From Bacteroidales bacterium (GTDB lineage: Bacteria; Bacteroidota; Bacteroidia; Bacteroidales; P3), in NCBI GenBank assembly GCA_017550405.1, contig JAFZPH010000044.1:22783-86782 (forward strand): a stretch of 64,000 nt of DNA, given 5' to 3'. The position numbers and the translations under genes are program-made. Each line of letters starts with the position of its first letter. The stretch's first letter is position 1. Below the pieces are notes generated by a model. The model was not told where the DNA came from. It worked only from the letters and a program-made list of their open reading frames with translations, and did no database searches. This document shows positions 1 to 8,371 of this stretch, piece after piece.

Positions 1-1
1 C

Positions 2-1723
2 TCATTATGCTCTATGGGAGTGTCGTCGCAGCAGAGACAGCCGCAGCTGGACAATCCGCTGCATCTGCCCGCAGCCCCTTCGGGTACCTTTGCCGAGATA
101 CGCACCAATCATTTCCATAGTGGTATCGACCTCCGTATCGGTGGCGACGAAGGCGTGGGGACACCTGTCTATGCTCCCGCCGACGGCTATGTGTCGCGTC
201 TCCGCATCTCCGCCTACGACGGAGGCAAAATGCTATACATCAACCACGAGGGGAATATCACTACCGTGTATCTCCACCTCGACGGCTACCACGGCGACAT
301 CGCCAAGTATGTGCGCCGCTATCAGGCGGAACACCAGTGTTACGCATTTGATACCACAGTTGCCGAAGGGGTGCTCCCTGTCAAGAGGGGCCAGCTTATA
401 GCCTATGCTGGGAACTCCGGCATGAGCGGAGGACCCCACCTGCACTACGAGGTGCGCAACACCCGCACACAGCAAAGCCTCAATCCCTTGCAGTACGGCA
501 TCACACTTGCCGACAACAACCCGCCCGCCATCAAAGGTATCCGCCTGCTGCCTGTGGACAAGAACAGTCGCGTCAACGGAGGCAAAACCCCCTATCAGGT
601 AGACCTCAGCGGCAAGGCCGACCGCCTTGGCAGTGCCGTCAATCCCATTTCCGTGTTGGGACGCTTCTATGTAGGTGTGTATGCGGCTGACCAGTCCGAG
701 GGCTCCACGCAGAACAACGGCTACGACCGCATCGACATCTGGGTGGACGGGAGGCCTTTCTTCCAATACAAAATGGATGTTATCACCTATTCCGAGACCC
801 GTGCCATTAACGCCCAGCTCGACTACGACTATTATCTCGCCACCCGTCGGCCATACATCCTCACCCGCCGCCTGCCCGGCGACCCCGTCCGTCCGGCACG
901 CACCTTCGGCGACGGCAGCGTTGGGTTCATCTCCTCCGACACCATGCTCCACCGTATCACCGTGGCTGTCTCCGACTACAACGGCAACCGGACAGCCCGC
1001 AGTTTCTATGTCCGTAATAGCTTGGTAACATTAGTGCCCATGCACGATGTGCCAGAACATCCATCCTATCACCTCTTTACGGACAGCCTCACCGTGCGCT
1101 GGCCTGTCAGTGTCAGCCGCGGCGACTATCAGATTGACATGCCCGCAGGCATGGTCTACTACGACGACCTGCTGGTACACGGCAAACAAAGCGACCGCCG
1201 TTACATCTCGCCCATCTACACCGTCAAACCGTGGCGCAGTCCCTATCCTCCACACCGCACCTGGCAGCTGCGTGTTCCCCTCGTGGTGGGATATGAACCC
1301 GAGCAGCTGGTGCTGTGCAAACTCAAGGATGATAAACTGTCTGCGCTGCCCACACGTGTCGTCGAGCGCAAGGTGGAGGGTAAGCCCGGCCGCTGGCTTG
1401 AAGCCGACGTGCGCGACTTTGGCAACTTCGTCGTGGCCAACGATGTGACACCACCCTCACTTAAGCCGCTCAACTTCAAGGCAGGGGGAAAGGTTTCTGC
1501 CCGTGTATTGCGCATGAAGATGAGCGATGACCTCTCAGGGGTGCGTGAATATCGCTGCTTTATCAATGGCGAGTGGGTGCTGGCCGAGTTCGACGGTAAA
1601 TACGCCACCCTCACCATCGACCTCAATCAAGTGGACAAGAATGTATCCACTCTCGACCTCCGCATCTTCCTTACCGACTGCTGCGGCAACGAGGCCGAAC
1701 TCTCTTACAGTCTGAGAAGGTAG
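2..1723 (+). CDS. M23 family metallopeptidase, 5' end cut by window edge
   Basis: Secreted or periplasmic zinc peptidase of the lysostaphin/LytM family, predicted to cut peptidoglycan cross-links. The frame is open from base 2, and the residues before the first in-frame ATG (base 14) look like the end of a signal peptide, so the real start lies outside the window. Counting from base 14, the Zn-binding HxxxD (His35, Asp39, in HFHSGID) and the HLH motif near residue 142 (GGPHLHYEV) are both present, so it should be active. The long C-terminal part (about residues 170-569) is beta-rich with no recognised catalytic motif; this long tail is usual for Bacteroidota M23 proteins. It converges on the next gene across a palindromic AT-rich spacer. 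Exact substrate unknown. Confidence 0.9.
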   Translation, partial: SLCSMGVSSQQRQPQLDNPLHLPAAPSGTFAEIRTNHFHSGIDLRIGGDEGVGTPVYAPADGYVSRLRISAYDGGKMLYINHEGNITTVYLHLDGYHGDIAKYVRRYQAEHQCYAFDTTVAEGVLPVKRGQLIAYAGNSGMSGGPHLHYEVRNTRTQQSLNPLQYGITLADNNPPAIKGIRLLPVDKNSRVNGGKTPYQVDLSGKADRLGSAVNPISVLGRFYVGVYAADQSEGSTQNNGYDRIDIWVDGRPFFQYKMDVITYSETRAINAQLDYDYYLATRRPYILTRRLPGDPVRPARTFGDGSVGFISSDTMLHRITVAVSDYNGNRTARSFYVRNSLVTLVPMHDVPEHPSYHLFTDSLTVRWPVSVSRGDYQIDMPAGMVYYDDLLVHGKQSDRRYISPIYTVKPWRSPYPPHRTWQLRVPLVVGYEPEQLVLCKLKDDKLSALPTRVVERKVEGKPGRWLEADVRDFGNFVVANDVTPPSLKPLNFKAGGKVSARVLRMKMSDDLSGVREYRCFINGEWVLAEFDGKYATLTIDLNQVDKNVSTLDLRIFLTDCCGNEAELSYSLRR

Positions 1724-1750
1724 AGGAAATGACTGGGGAACCCCTATATT

Positions 1751-1827
1751 CTGAATACTCGGAATACTCAGAATAATCGGAGTACTCTGAATATTCTGAA
1801 TATTCTGATTACTCCGATTATTCCGAC
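1751..1827. repeat. Degenerate 9-bp tandem repeat forming a hairpin between convergent genes
   Basis: The spacer is built of degenerate 9-mers of the form CTGAATACT. The arm GAATAATCGGAGTA (1771-1784) is perfectly complementary to TACTCCGATTATTC (1810-1823). It lies between the stop codons of two convergent genes, so a bidirectional terminator is the likely role (inference). Confidence 0.65.
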
Positions 1828-1837
1828 ATTAACACAT

Positions 1838-2515
1838 TCACTTAATCTCAATCCCCGAGAAAACACACGAGCCGGAGATATAGAGCGTGTGAGTGTGGTC
1901 GGAGACAAATACATGGCGTTTGTCATCCACGCCGCCGAAGGTGGCATTCGCCGTCACCTTAACAAGCAGGTCGCCGGGGGCTGAGATGACCAATCCTGCA
2001 AACTTGCAATCCACATTGAGCTCTACATCCTCGTTGATGACAGCTCCGCGCAGGTCCAGATGCACCGAGGCGAAAGAGGCAACCACATCTGCCCCCTCAA
2101 ATACCTCGCCGCCGAAACACAGGTTCTGCTCGCCAAACGAGGCATTCACCACGCGGATATTCTTCCCGTCGCGGGAAAGCGTCTTCACTGGCGGAAGGTC
2201 GGCATCCTTTCTTTTGTTGCCAAAAATCATACCGAGTCCCAGTGCGATGACAAGCACGGCCAAGCCTATCTTCCAGAACATGTCCCAGTCGATGACATTC
2301 TGTTCGGCAAGCAGAAGCAGCACACCCACGCCCAAACCGATGGCGGGTGCAGTCTTTTCCCGTTGTCCCAGAAGTCCGCAGATTGAGGGCACGATAATGA
2401 AGAGCGTCCACCAACCGTTGAACAGGACATTAATGTGAAGGCAGATGCACACAATCCACACAATGCCGCACACGACCAGTGCCGAGCCCCAGATTACTTT
2501 GTTGTTTCGATTCAT
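1838..2515 (-). CDS. LiaF-like / DUF5668 transmembrane protein
   Basis: 225 residues. The N-terminal half has about four closely spaced membrane helices (residues 8-105) typical of the LiaI/LiaF-like N-terminal domain; a short charged linker leads to a C-terminal half rich in beta strands (residues 115-225) like the LiaF C-terminal domain. In Firmicutes LiaF modulates a cell-envelope stress two-component system; in Bacteroidota such proteins are common but uncharacterised, so only a general envelope role is inferred. It sits alone on the minus strand with its own promoter (box at 2583-2590); no histidine kinase or regulator is adjacent. Confidence 0.75.
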   Translation of the reverse strand: MNRNNKVIWGSALVVCGIVWIVCICLHINVLFNGWWTLFIIVPSICGLLGQREKTAPAIGLGVGVLLLLAEQNVIDWDMFWKIGLAVLVIALGLGMIFGNKRKDADLPPVKTLSRDGKNIRVVNASFGEQNLCFGGEVFEGADVVASFASVHLDLRGAVINEDVELNVDCKFAGLVISAPGDLLVKVTANATFGGVDDKRHVFVSDHTHTLYISGSCVFSGIEIK

Positions 2516-2582
2516 ACTATTTCTTTTAAGTTAGCAAATTATACAAACAAGGGAGGATAAATACAAATACTCTTCCCGGCTG

Positions 2583-2590
2583 CAAAGATA
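2583..2590 (-). promoter_or_regulatory. Bacteroidota -7 promoter box (TATCTTTG)
   Basis: Reads TATCTTTG followed by CA on the minus strand, about 68 bp upstream of the LiaF-like start at 2515. Matches the TAnnTTTG consensus. Confidence 0.7.
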
Positions 2591-2658
2591 CGAACTTTTT
2601 TTGAAAGTGTGAAAGTGTTGGTGTGTCGGTTCGGAGTGCTGATGTTTCATTTGCGAAT

Positions 2659-4341
2659 TCACGGTGTCACCCAAGTGAAGACAACTCCGGAAGTGGGCAG
2701 GTCTGTCCCGTGTTCCAAGGCTGTCCGCACTGCTGTCGGGCAGGTGATGGTACAGGCACCGGATGAAGTGGAAAGGCAATGGCACATGCCTTGTTTATTG
2801 GACACGCCACTCATGTCAAAATGAGAGAGGTTCAGGTTTGTCATGTTTGAGCAAGCCCAAAACATTGATTCCATATTCGTCACCTTCCTGGTATCGAAGC
2901 TGGACAGATCGAGGGTTGAATGTTGATAGAATGTAAACATCCCGTGCATATTTGTAACATTCGAAGTGTTGAAGCTTGAGAGGTTCAAGTTCTTTAGGCT
3001 AATACAATCATAAAACATACCACTCATATCCGTCACCTTCTCGGTGTTGAAATTGGAGACATTTATTATCTGCAGTCCAGTGCAACCAGCGAACATCCAA
3101 CTCATATCGGTGACATTGGAGGTGTTGAAGTTTGAAAGTCTTATAGTCGTCAATTCCCCGCTTCCCTCAAACATGTGGCTCATATCAGTTACATAATCAG
3201 TGCGGAATCTGTCACCGTATATGATTCTTTTCAATTTGAGATCTTCATAATATGCACGTTCATGTGGATTCTCATAATAAAAACCATAGGCAGACTCAAA
3301 CATGTGAGAGCAATTCGGATTTGCTTGAATCTGGCTGGCCCTTGTCGAGACCCTCCATGTGGTACCGTCAAGGTTGCCATAGATGGGGACAGGGGAGTCA
3401 GGAGTGGAGAGCAGGGTGCCGGATGTGACAGGACTGTTGTATTCAAAAACCACCGACTTGGTCTTGTCATCTCTTGGGATTGCGGCATTGAAATCCGGGC
3501 CGCTTATCAATTTGGCATGAGGGGCTTCGGCCAACTCCGTCACATTCAGCGTCACCGTGTCGATGGCGTTTTGAGCCAATGCCACCTTCTCTTTCCTTGC
3601 TTCGCACATGTATCCGTCTGTGGTGTAAAGCGTGAGTGTCATGTCGTCGGTAGTGAAAGGTGGAACTACGATGTCGAATGTGCTGGTGCTCTGTGCTTCC
3701 ACCGAGGCGGGGAAGTCGTTGGTGAAGGCCAGAAAAACGGTGTTCGACGCGTTGTTGGACATGTCGATGTGGCTGGACTCCTGTCTTACCACCGTTGCAG
3801 TACCTGCCCCGCTGAGTTTGGCCGTCTGGGTCCTGACTTCTATACGGGCCAGCGGAAGCACTCTGTCCAACGGGTTGCTGACGGTCACTCGCACGATGGA
3901 GCAAAGACTGTAGAACCGCAGTGTGTTACCGCTGGTCAGGTAGGCTGCCATCGGCATTTCAACCCTTTGTCGGCCGTTTGCTATTCGGTAGGTCTGTTTC
4001 GTGGGTAGGATGACGGGAAGGCTGCTATTACTGCTCTTGCCGCTTTCTGCCACTATGCCGGCGGGAAAAATGGCTCGGTAGGTATTGGCTGACGCCACAT
4101 TCTCAATCCGAGCTAGGACACCTGATGCCGCTGTGACGGGGTAGGCCGCGTTGTTGATAAACACCTCGTCGCCGTTAAGCCAGTACAGCGCAGATTCGTC
4201 GGGGTGTAGCCCGACGTTGCCATTCAGGGGTTTCTGTATTTCTACAACCAGTGTGACGGACTCTTCGTCCTTCTGGCAGCCCGCTGTCAGCACAGCCATA
4301 ACAGCCACGATAAGTGTAAAAAATACCTGTTGACGGCTCAT
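2659..4341 (-). CDS. BspA-family (DUF285) leucine-rich-repeat surface lipoprotein
   Basis: 560 residues. Signal peptide with a lipobox ending LTAGC (Cys22), so a predicted surface-exposed lipoprotein. Residues about 30-310 resemble the fimbrillin-like N-terminal region seen in many Bacteroidales lipoproteins (compare the gene at 61420). Residues about 375-530 are BspA/DUF285 repeats of roughly 24 residues with the signature NxNTSNVTDMSxMFxGC; at least five copies are readable, each starting with F(N/D)T. BspA proteins bind host matrix or other bacteria in oral relatives; the role here is inferred. The repeats run nearly to the C-terminus with no T9SS sorting domain, which fits lipid anchoring. 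It stands alone, followed by the LiaF-like gene's promoter. Confidence 0.85.
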   Translation of the reverse strand: MSRQQVFFTLIVAVMAVLTAGCQKDEESVTLVVEIQKPLNGNVGLHPDESALYWLNGDEVFINNAAYPVTAASGVLARIENVASANTYRAIFPAGIVAESGKSSNSSLPVILPTKQTYRIANGRQRVEMPMAAYLTSGNTLRFYSLCSIVRVTVSNPLDRVLPLARIEVRTQTAKLSGAGTATVVRQESSHIDMSNNASNTVFLAFTNDFPASVEAQSTSTFDIVVPPFTTDDMTLTLYTTDGYMCEARKEKVALAQNAIDTVTLNVTELAEAPHAKLISGPDFNAAIPRDDKTKSVVFEYNSPVTSGTLLSTPDSPVPIYGNLDGTTWRVSTRASQIQANPNCSHMFESAYGFYYENPHERAYYEDLKLKRIIYGDRFRTDYVTDMSHMFEGSGELTTIRLSNFNTSNVTDMSWMFAGCTGLQIINVSNFNTEKVTDMSGMFYDCISLKNLNLSSFNTSNVTNMHGMFTFYQHSTLDLSSFDTRKVTNMESMFWACSNMTNLNLSHFDMSGVSNKQGMCHCLSTSSGACTITCPTAVRTALEHGTDLPTSGVVFTWVTP

Positions 4342-4398
4342 ACCATTTTAATTGTAGTTTCACATCTTTTCTGCTTGCATTAAGTATGTATGCGACTG

Positions 4399-4406
4399 CA
4401 AAGATA
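4399..4406 (-). promoter_or_regulatory. Bacteroidota -7 promoter box (TATCTTTG)
   Basis: TATCTTTG on the minus strand, about 58 bp upstream of the BspA-like gene start at 4341. Confidence 0.7.
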
Positions 4407-4711
4407 CAAACATTTTTTCATAATATTCGGATTAATTGAAAAATTGGATGAAAAATAATCAGAAACTGGATTAGTATGGTGTCATAATGTGCAGGTTATA
4501 AGTGGATTCCTTGTCGATTCTTCGTTTGTCCGTACGTTATCCGCTTGAGGGAGTGAGGTTTGAACGGCGGAAGAACGAGGGTAGAACGACGTCACAGCGA
4601 AGGCAGAGCGAAGCAACAGGGGAGAGTTGTTGTGACGGGCAAGTTGCCCGTAGTCCATCGGGCGGGGATTTCTTAATGAATGATAAAAAATGCGGGATTT
4701 GAGAGAAAAAG
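4407..4711. other. Intergenic region without a convincing gene
   Basis: Between the divergent promoters of the BspA-like gene and rplU. It contains one palindrome (4635-4651). A 66-codon open frame here has no recognisable features and I reject it. Confidence 0.6.
4635..4651. repeat. Palindrome ACGGGCAA-n-TTGCCCGT (REP-like)
   Basis: Perfect 8-bp arms around one base. The same palindrome recurs at 49162-49178, with variants beside it, so it is a dispersed element. Confidence 0.6.
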
Positions 4712-4742
4712 TTTGTGGATTTGAAAATTAGTTGTATCTTTG
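4712..4742 (+). promoter_or_regulatory. Promoter of rplU-rpmA
   Basis: TTTG (4712-4715), exactly 19 bp, TATCTTTG (4735-4742): a textbook Bacteroidota sigma-ABfr promoter, about 70 bp before rplU. Confidence 0.85.
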
Positions 4743-4811
4743 CAGTCTGTTTCGTGGAATGTATATGTCCACAAATATGCAATAAATCAACAATATAAAC
4801 AAAATAAGACA

Positions 4812-5120
4812 ATGTACGCAATCGTAGAAATCGCAGGAAAGCAATTCAAGGTCGCACAAGATCAGAAGATTTTCGTGAACCGTCTCCAGAACGAAGAGGG
4901 CAGCGAGGTTTCTTTTGACACCGTGATGCTTAAAGACAATGACGGCAACGTTCAGGTTGGACAACCCTACATCGCCGGCGCTAACGTAAAGGCCACCGTG
5001 CTGAAACACCTCAAGGGTGACAAGGTTTTGGTCTTCAAGAAAATCCGCCGCAAGGGCTATCAGAAGATGAACGGCCATCGCGACTATCTGACTCAGATCA
5101 AGATTGACAGCATCAACTAA
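4812..5120 (+). CDS. rplU: 50S ribosomal protein L21
   Basis: 102 residues, the usual L21 length, beginning MYAIVEIAGKQFKV, the conserved N-terminus. A longer in-frame extension begins at 4740, but it overlaps the promoter and lacks L21 similarity, so 4812 is chosen. L21 binds 23S rRNA domain VI. First gene of a two-gene operon with rpmA, as in most bacteria. The C-terminal signature KGYQKMNGHRDYLTQIKI is intact. Confidence 0.97.
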   Translation: MYAIVEIAGKQFKVAQDQKIFVNRLQNEEGSEVSFDTVMLKDNDGNVQVGQPYIAGANVKATVLKHLKGDKVLVFKKIRRKGYQKMNGHRDYLTQIKIDSIN

Positions 5121-5157
5121 ATCAAAGTATTGTAAAACCTTTTAAAAACAACATATT

Positions 5158-5421
5158 ATGGCTCACAAAAAAGGTGTAGGTAGTTCCAGTAACGGTCGCG
5201 AATCCGAAAGCAAACGCTTGGGCGTTAAAATCTTTGGTGGTCAGCATTGCATCGCTGGCAACATCATCGTCCGTCAGCGCGGCACTGTCCACAACCCCGG
5301 CAACAACGTGGGAATGGGCAGAGATCATACCTTGTTCGCACTGTGCGACGGTACCGTCCAGTTCAAGAAAGGTCGCGAAGACCGTTCGTATGTGTCGGTT
5401 CTTCCCGATGCAGCCGAATAA
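5158..5421 (+). CDS. rpmA: 50S ribosomal protein L27
   Basis: 87 residues. Starts [20 protein letters not shown] with the conserved basic N-terminal tail that reaches the peptidyl transferase centre; no Firmicutes-type cleavable extension. Lies 37 bp after rplU and is followed by a clear rho-independent terminator, closing the operon. Confidence 0.97.
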   Translation: MAHKKGVGSSSNGRESESKRLGVKIFGGQHCIAGNIIVRQRGTVHNPGNNVGMGRDHTLFALCDGTVQFKKGREDRSYVSVLPDAAE

Positions 5422-5455
5422 CAGGCAACAAATCAATAAGATTGAGAATGAAAGG

Positions 5456-5482
5456 CGCACTCGTCAGTGCGTCTTTTTTTTG
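5456..5482 (+). terminator. Rho-independent terminator after rpmA
   Basis: CGCACT (5456-5461), CGTC loop, AGTGCG (5466-5471), then a long T run. Confidence 0.85.
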
Positions 5483-5570
5483 TGTGCAGTATTTTCTGGA
5501 GACCGAAGCCCTGCCAAGAAAAATAAAGGCGTGGTGCAATAGAATATGTTTTTCGTCGTTATAATTGCGT

Positions 5571-6656
5571 ATGAGTAAAGGTGTGCCATATATTGTCGCA
5601 GGACCTTGCAGTGTGGAAAGCCACCAGCAGTTGGGTGCCGCCGTCGAGGCGTTGGCACGCGAGCGGCGGGTGAACATGGTGCGCTGCGGGGCTTGGAAGC
5701 CGCGCACGAGGCCGGGAGGCTTCGAGGGGTGCGGTGAGCAGGCTTTGCAGTGGATTGAGGAATGCCGTGGGGTGGCAGATGCCATCAGGCACGAGGCTGG
5801 GGGCAAAAGGTTGCTGTTCTGCTGCGAAGTGGCAATGCCCGAGCATGTGGAGAAGGTGATGAGCCATGGTATCGATGCGGTATGGATCGGGGCAAGGAGC
5901 ACAGCCAGCCCCTTTGTGGTGCAGGAACTGACAGAGGCCTTGCGCGGCACGGGGTTGCGGGTGATGGTGAAGAATGCACCGAGTCCGGATGTGAGGCTGT
6001 GGATGGGGGCAATAGAGCGTTGCCAACAGGTGGGTCTGGATGATGTGTGGGCTGTGCACCGCGGTTTCGATGTGTTCCGGAATGATGCGTACAGAAATAA
6101 TCCCTTGTGGGAAGTGCCCATTGAGTTGCGTCGGCAGATGCCAGAGGTGCCGATATTGTGCGACCCGAGCCACATAGCCGGCAGGCGGGAGCCGATAGCG
6201 GCATTGTCGCAGACGGCCATGGATTTGGGCTTCGACGGGTTGATGATTGAGACACATCCGCATCCCGACGAGGCATTGACCGATGCGGGGCAGCAGTTGA
6301 CACCCGAGGCATTATCGCTGTTGCTTGACGGTATTGTGCTGCGGAGCACGGACAGCGTGGTGGCCGACGAGGAACTGCGCCTGCTGCGTGAACAGATTGA
6401 CCACCTGGACAGCAGGCTGCTGCAGCTGTTGGCGGCACGTTTTGACGTGTCGCGGCAAATAGCCCGCGTGAAGGCCCAGGGCAATTTGGCGGTGTTCCAG
6501 CCCAAGCGGTGGGACGCAATGCTGAGGCATCGGATAGAGACAGGGCAGGAGATAGGACTTGACGAGAGGTTTGTGAAGGGGATTTTCGAGAAGATACATG
6601 CCGAGAGTGTGAGGGTGCAGGAGGAGAAGATAGGCGACAAGCAACATATTGAATGA
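5571..6656 (+). CDS. Bifunctional DAHP synthase / chorismate mutase
   Basis: 361 residues. Residues 1-260 are a class I 3-deoxy-7-phosphoheptulonate synthase (condenses phosphoenolpyruvate and erythrose 4-phosphate, first step of the shikimate pathway), with the GPCSVES motif near residue 11 and metal/substrate motifs such as CDPSHIAG. Residues about 265-345 are an AroQ-type chorismate mutase helix bundle (LRLLREQIDHLDSRLLQLLA). Fusion of these activities is known in Bacteroidota and usually allows feedback by prephenate or downstream products. A TTG start at 5565 is possible; ATG 5571 is preferred. The next two genes follow closely and may be co-transcribed. aroK, of the same pathway, lies on the other strand at 8352. 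Confidence 0.93.
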   Translation: MSKGVPYIVAGPCSVESHQQLGAAVEALARERRVNMVRCGAWKPRTRPGGFEGCGEQALQWIEECRGVADAIRHEAGGKRLLFCCEVAMPEHVEKVMSHGIDAVWIGARSTASPFVVQELTEALRGTGLRVMVKNAPSPDVRLWMGAIERCQQVGLDDVWAVHRGFDVFRNDAYRNNPLWEVPIELRRQMPEVPILCDPSHIAGRREPIAALSQTAMDLGFDGLMIETHPHPDEALTDAGQQLTPEALSLLLDGIVLRSTDSVVADEELRLLREQIDHLDSRLLQLLAARFDVSRQIARVKAQGNLAVFQPKRWDAMLRHRIETGQEIGLDERFVKGIFEKIHAESVRVQEEKIGDKQHIE

Positions 6657-6678
6657 AAATCATTAATACTATAGCTAT

Positions 6679-7239
6679 ATGAAAATCCGTTTTTTGAAAC
6701 TGAAAGACTGGCTGCTGATGACGGTGATGGGCTTGATGGGCCTTACGGCTTGCCACAGCAGCAAGGATGTTGCCCAGCAGCCTGTGGAGCCCGAGGACGA
6801 CAAGCCTGCGGTGGCTCCGCGCAGCGAGGCGGCACTGATGTACGGTGTTCCCACGATGGACTTTGTGCTGAAAGGCCGTGTGATCGACACCAAGGGTAAG
6901 GGCGTTGAAGGAATGCAGGTGATTCTGGTCAACGGCACCATCGATATTACACCCGACGACATGCATCTGGACAACAAATATGTGCAGGAGTATATCCGCG
7001 AGTCATCAGACACGACCGACGCCGAGGGCTATTTCAGCTGCCACATGAAGGATTTCCCCAAAGATTCGCAGAATGTGATCATACGCGATGTGGACGGGAA
7101 GAAGAACGGCGCCTTTGTCGACCAGATGGTGGAGGTAAATTTTGCCGACGGTGTGCAGAGCGGCACCCGCAAGGGCTGGTATCATGGCACCCGCACCAAG
7201 GACGTCGACATCACGGTGAAGCGGGTGAACGAGGACTGA
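6679..7239 (+). CDS. Putative lipoprotein of the radical SAM/lipoprotein pair
   Basis: 186 residues. Signal peptide with lipobox LTAC (Cys25). The mature part carries YGVPTMDFVLKG near residue 55 and a carboxypeptidase-regulatory/transthyretin-like beta domain (DTKGKGVEGMQVILVNG). I recognise the arrangement of the Bacteroidota family defined only by being next to a radical SAM/SPASM gene (TIGRFAM 'rSAM/lipoprotein system', TIGR04134-like); no function is known. The partner enzyme starts 74 bp downstream. That this lipoprotein is the enzyme's substrate is inference from the pairing. The C-terminal segment has several Gly, Tyr, Thr and Lys residues but no Cys after the lipobox, so a Cys-linked modification is unlikely. 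Confidence 0.8.
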   Translation: MKIRFLKLKDWLLMTVMGLMGLTACHSSKDVAQQPVEPEDDKPAVAPRSEAALMYGVPTMDFVLKGRVIDTKGKGVEGMQVILVNGTIDITPDDMHLDNKYVQEYIRESSDTTDAEGYFSCHMKDFPKDSQNVIIRDVDGKKNGAFVDQMVEVNFADGVQSGTRKGWYHGTRTKDVDITVKRVNED

Positions 7240-7312
7240 TGTCCTCATGCCGTAGTGAGTGATGTGTCCGGCGGTCGCCATGCCGCCGGGGAATGATGAT
7301 TATTGTACGCAG

Positions 7313-8371
7313 ATGGATTTGAAACAAGAGGTGTGGCGGTCGTATCGTCACAATCAGGCCAAACTTCATCCGTTGCGGACACTTTTCTGGGAGTGTACGC
7401 TGCGGTGCAACATGCATTGCCGCCATTGCGGGAGCGACTGCAAGGTGGACAGTGCCACCCCGGATATGCCTGCCGAAGACTTTTTCAGGGTGATAGACGA
7501 TATTACGCCGCATGTCAATCCCCACGAGGTGTTCGTCATCTTCACCGGAGGCGAGGCCTTGTTGCGTCGCGACTTGGAGGCCTGCGGTCTGGAACTATAC
7601 CGCAGGGGATACCCATGGGGGATTGTGAGCAACGGCTACCTGCTTGATGCCAATCGGCTGGAGCGGCTGTTGAATAGCGGTATGCACTCCATCGCCATCA
7701 GTCTCGACGGTCTGGAGGAGGAGCATAACTGGATGCGCCAGACACGCGGGAGTTTCGACCGTGCAAGTGCCGCCATCGGGTTGTTGGGACAGACACCCGA
7801 CGTGCTGTGGGATGTGGTGACGTGTGTCAACCCCCGCAACTATGGGCAGTTGGAGCAGATAAAGGAGCACCTGATTGCTTTGGGGACAAAGCGTTGGAGA
7901 CTGTTTGCCATCTTCCCGATGGGACGGGCGGCCAACGACCCCGAGCTGCAGCTGAGTGATGAGATGTTCACCGGTGTGCTGGATTTCGCCAAGCGTACCA
8001 GAGAGGAAGGTCGCATTGTGTGCAACTATGCCTGCGAGGGGTATCTGGGGCCTTACGAGCGGCAGGTGAGGGACAATTATTTCTATTGCCGGGCAGGTAT
8101 CGAGGTGGCCTCGGTGTTGTGCGACGGCAGTATCTCGGGCTGCACGAGTATCCGCAGCAATATGCACCAGGGGAATATCTATAAAGATAGTTTCTGGGAC
8201 GTTTGGGAGAACCGTTTCGAGGCGTATCGCAACCGCCAATGGACCAAGAAAGGGCAGTGCGCCAAATGTAAGGTGTGGCGTTACTGCGAGGGGAACGGGT
8301 TGCATTTGTACGACGACAACGGCGACTTGTTGTCATGCAGTCTGCACCGCATCAACAGCCTGAACCGATAA
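7313..8371 (+). CDS. Radical SAM/SPASM protein, partner of the adjacent lipoprotein
   Basis: 352 residues. The CX3CX2C iron-sulfur motif is CNMHCRHC near residue 27; the GGE motif of radical SAM enzymes (FTGGEALLRR) follows. The C-terminal third is a SPASM domain with several further cysteines (CRAG, CDGSISGC, CAKCKVWRYCEGN, CSLHR), implying auxiliary Fe-S clusters as in peptide-modifying maturases. It resembles TIGR04133, the radical SAM half of the rSAM/lipoprotein system. ATG 7313 is chosen because the family begins near MDLKxEVW; in-frame starts at 7259 and 7262 add 18 and 17 unlikely residues. The 3' end overlaps convergent aroK by 20 bp. Reaction unknown; a peptide modification is inferred. 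Confidence 0.88.
   Translation: MDLKQEVWRSYRHNQAKLHPLRTLFWECTLRCNMHCRHCGSDCKVDSATPDMPAEDFFRVIDDITPHVNPHEVFVIFTGGEALLRRDLEACGLELYRRGYPWGIVSNGYLLDANRLERLLNSGMHSIAISLDGLEEEHNWMRQTRGSFDRASAAIGLLGQTPDVLWDVVTCVNPRNYGQLEQIKEHLIALGTKRWRLFAIFPMGRAANDPELQLSDEMFTGVLDFAKRTREEGRIVCNYACEGYLGPYERQVRDNYFYCRAGIEVASVLCDGSISGCTSIRSNMHQGNIYKDSFWDVWENRFEAYRNRQWTKKGQCAKCKVWRYCEGNGLHLYDDNGDLLSCSLHRINSLNR

Noticed and set aside
4502..4702. 66-codon open frame before rplU
   Set aside because: Contains the REP-like palindrome and shows no conserved start or domain.
5565..5570. TTG start for the DAHP synthase/chorismate mutase
   Set aside because: Only two codons longer than ATG 5571 and without supporting signal.
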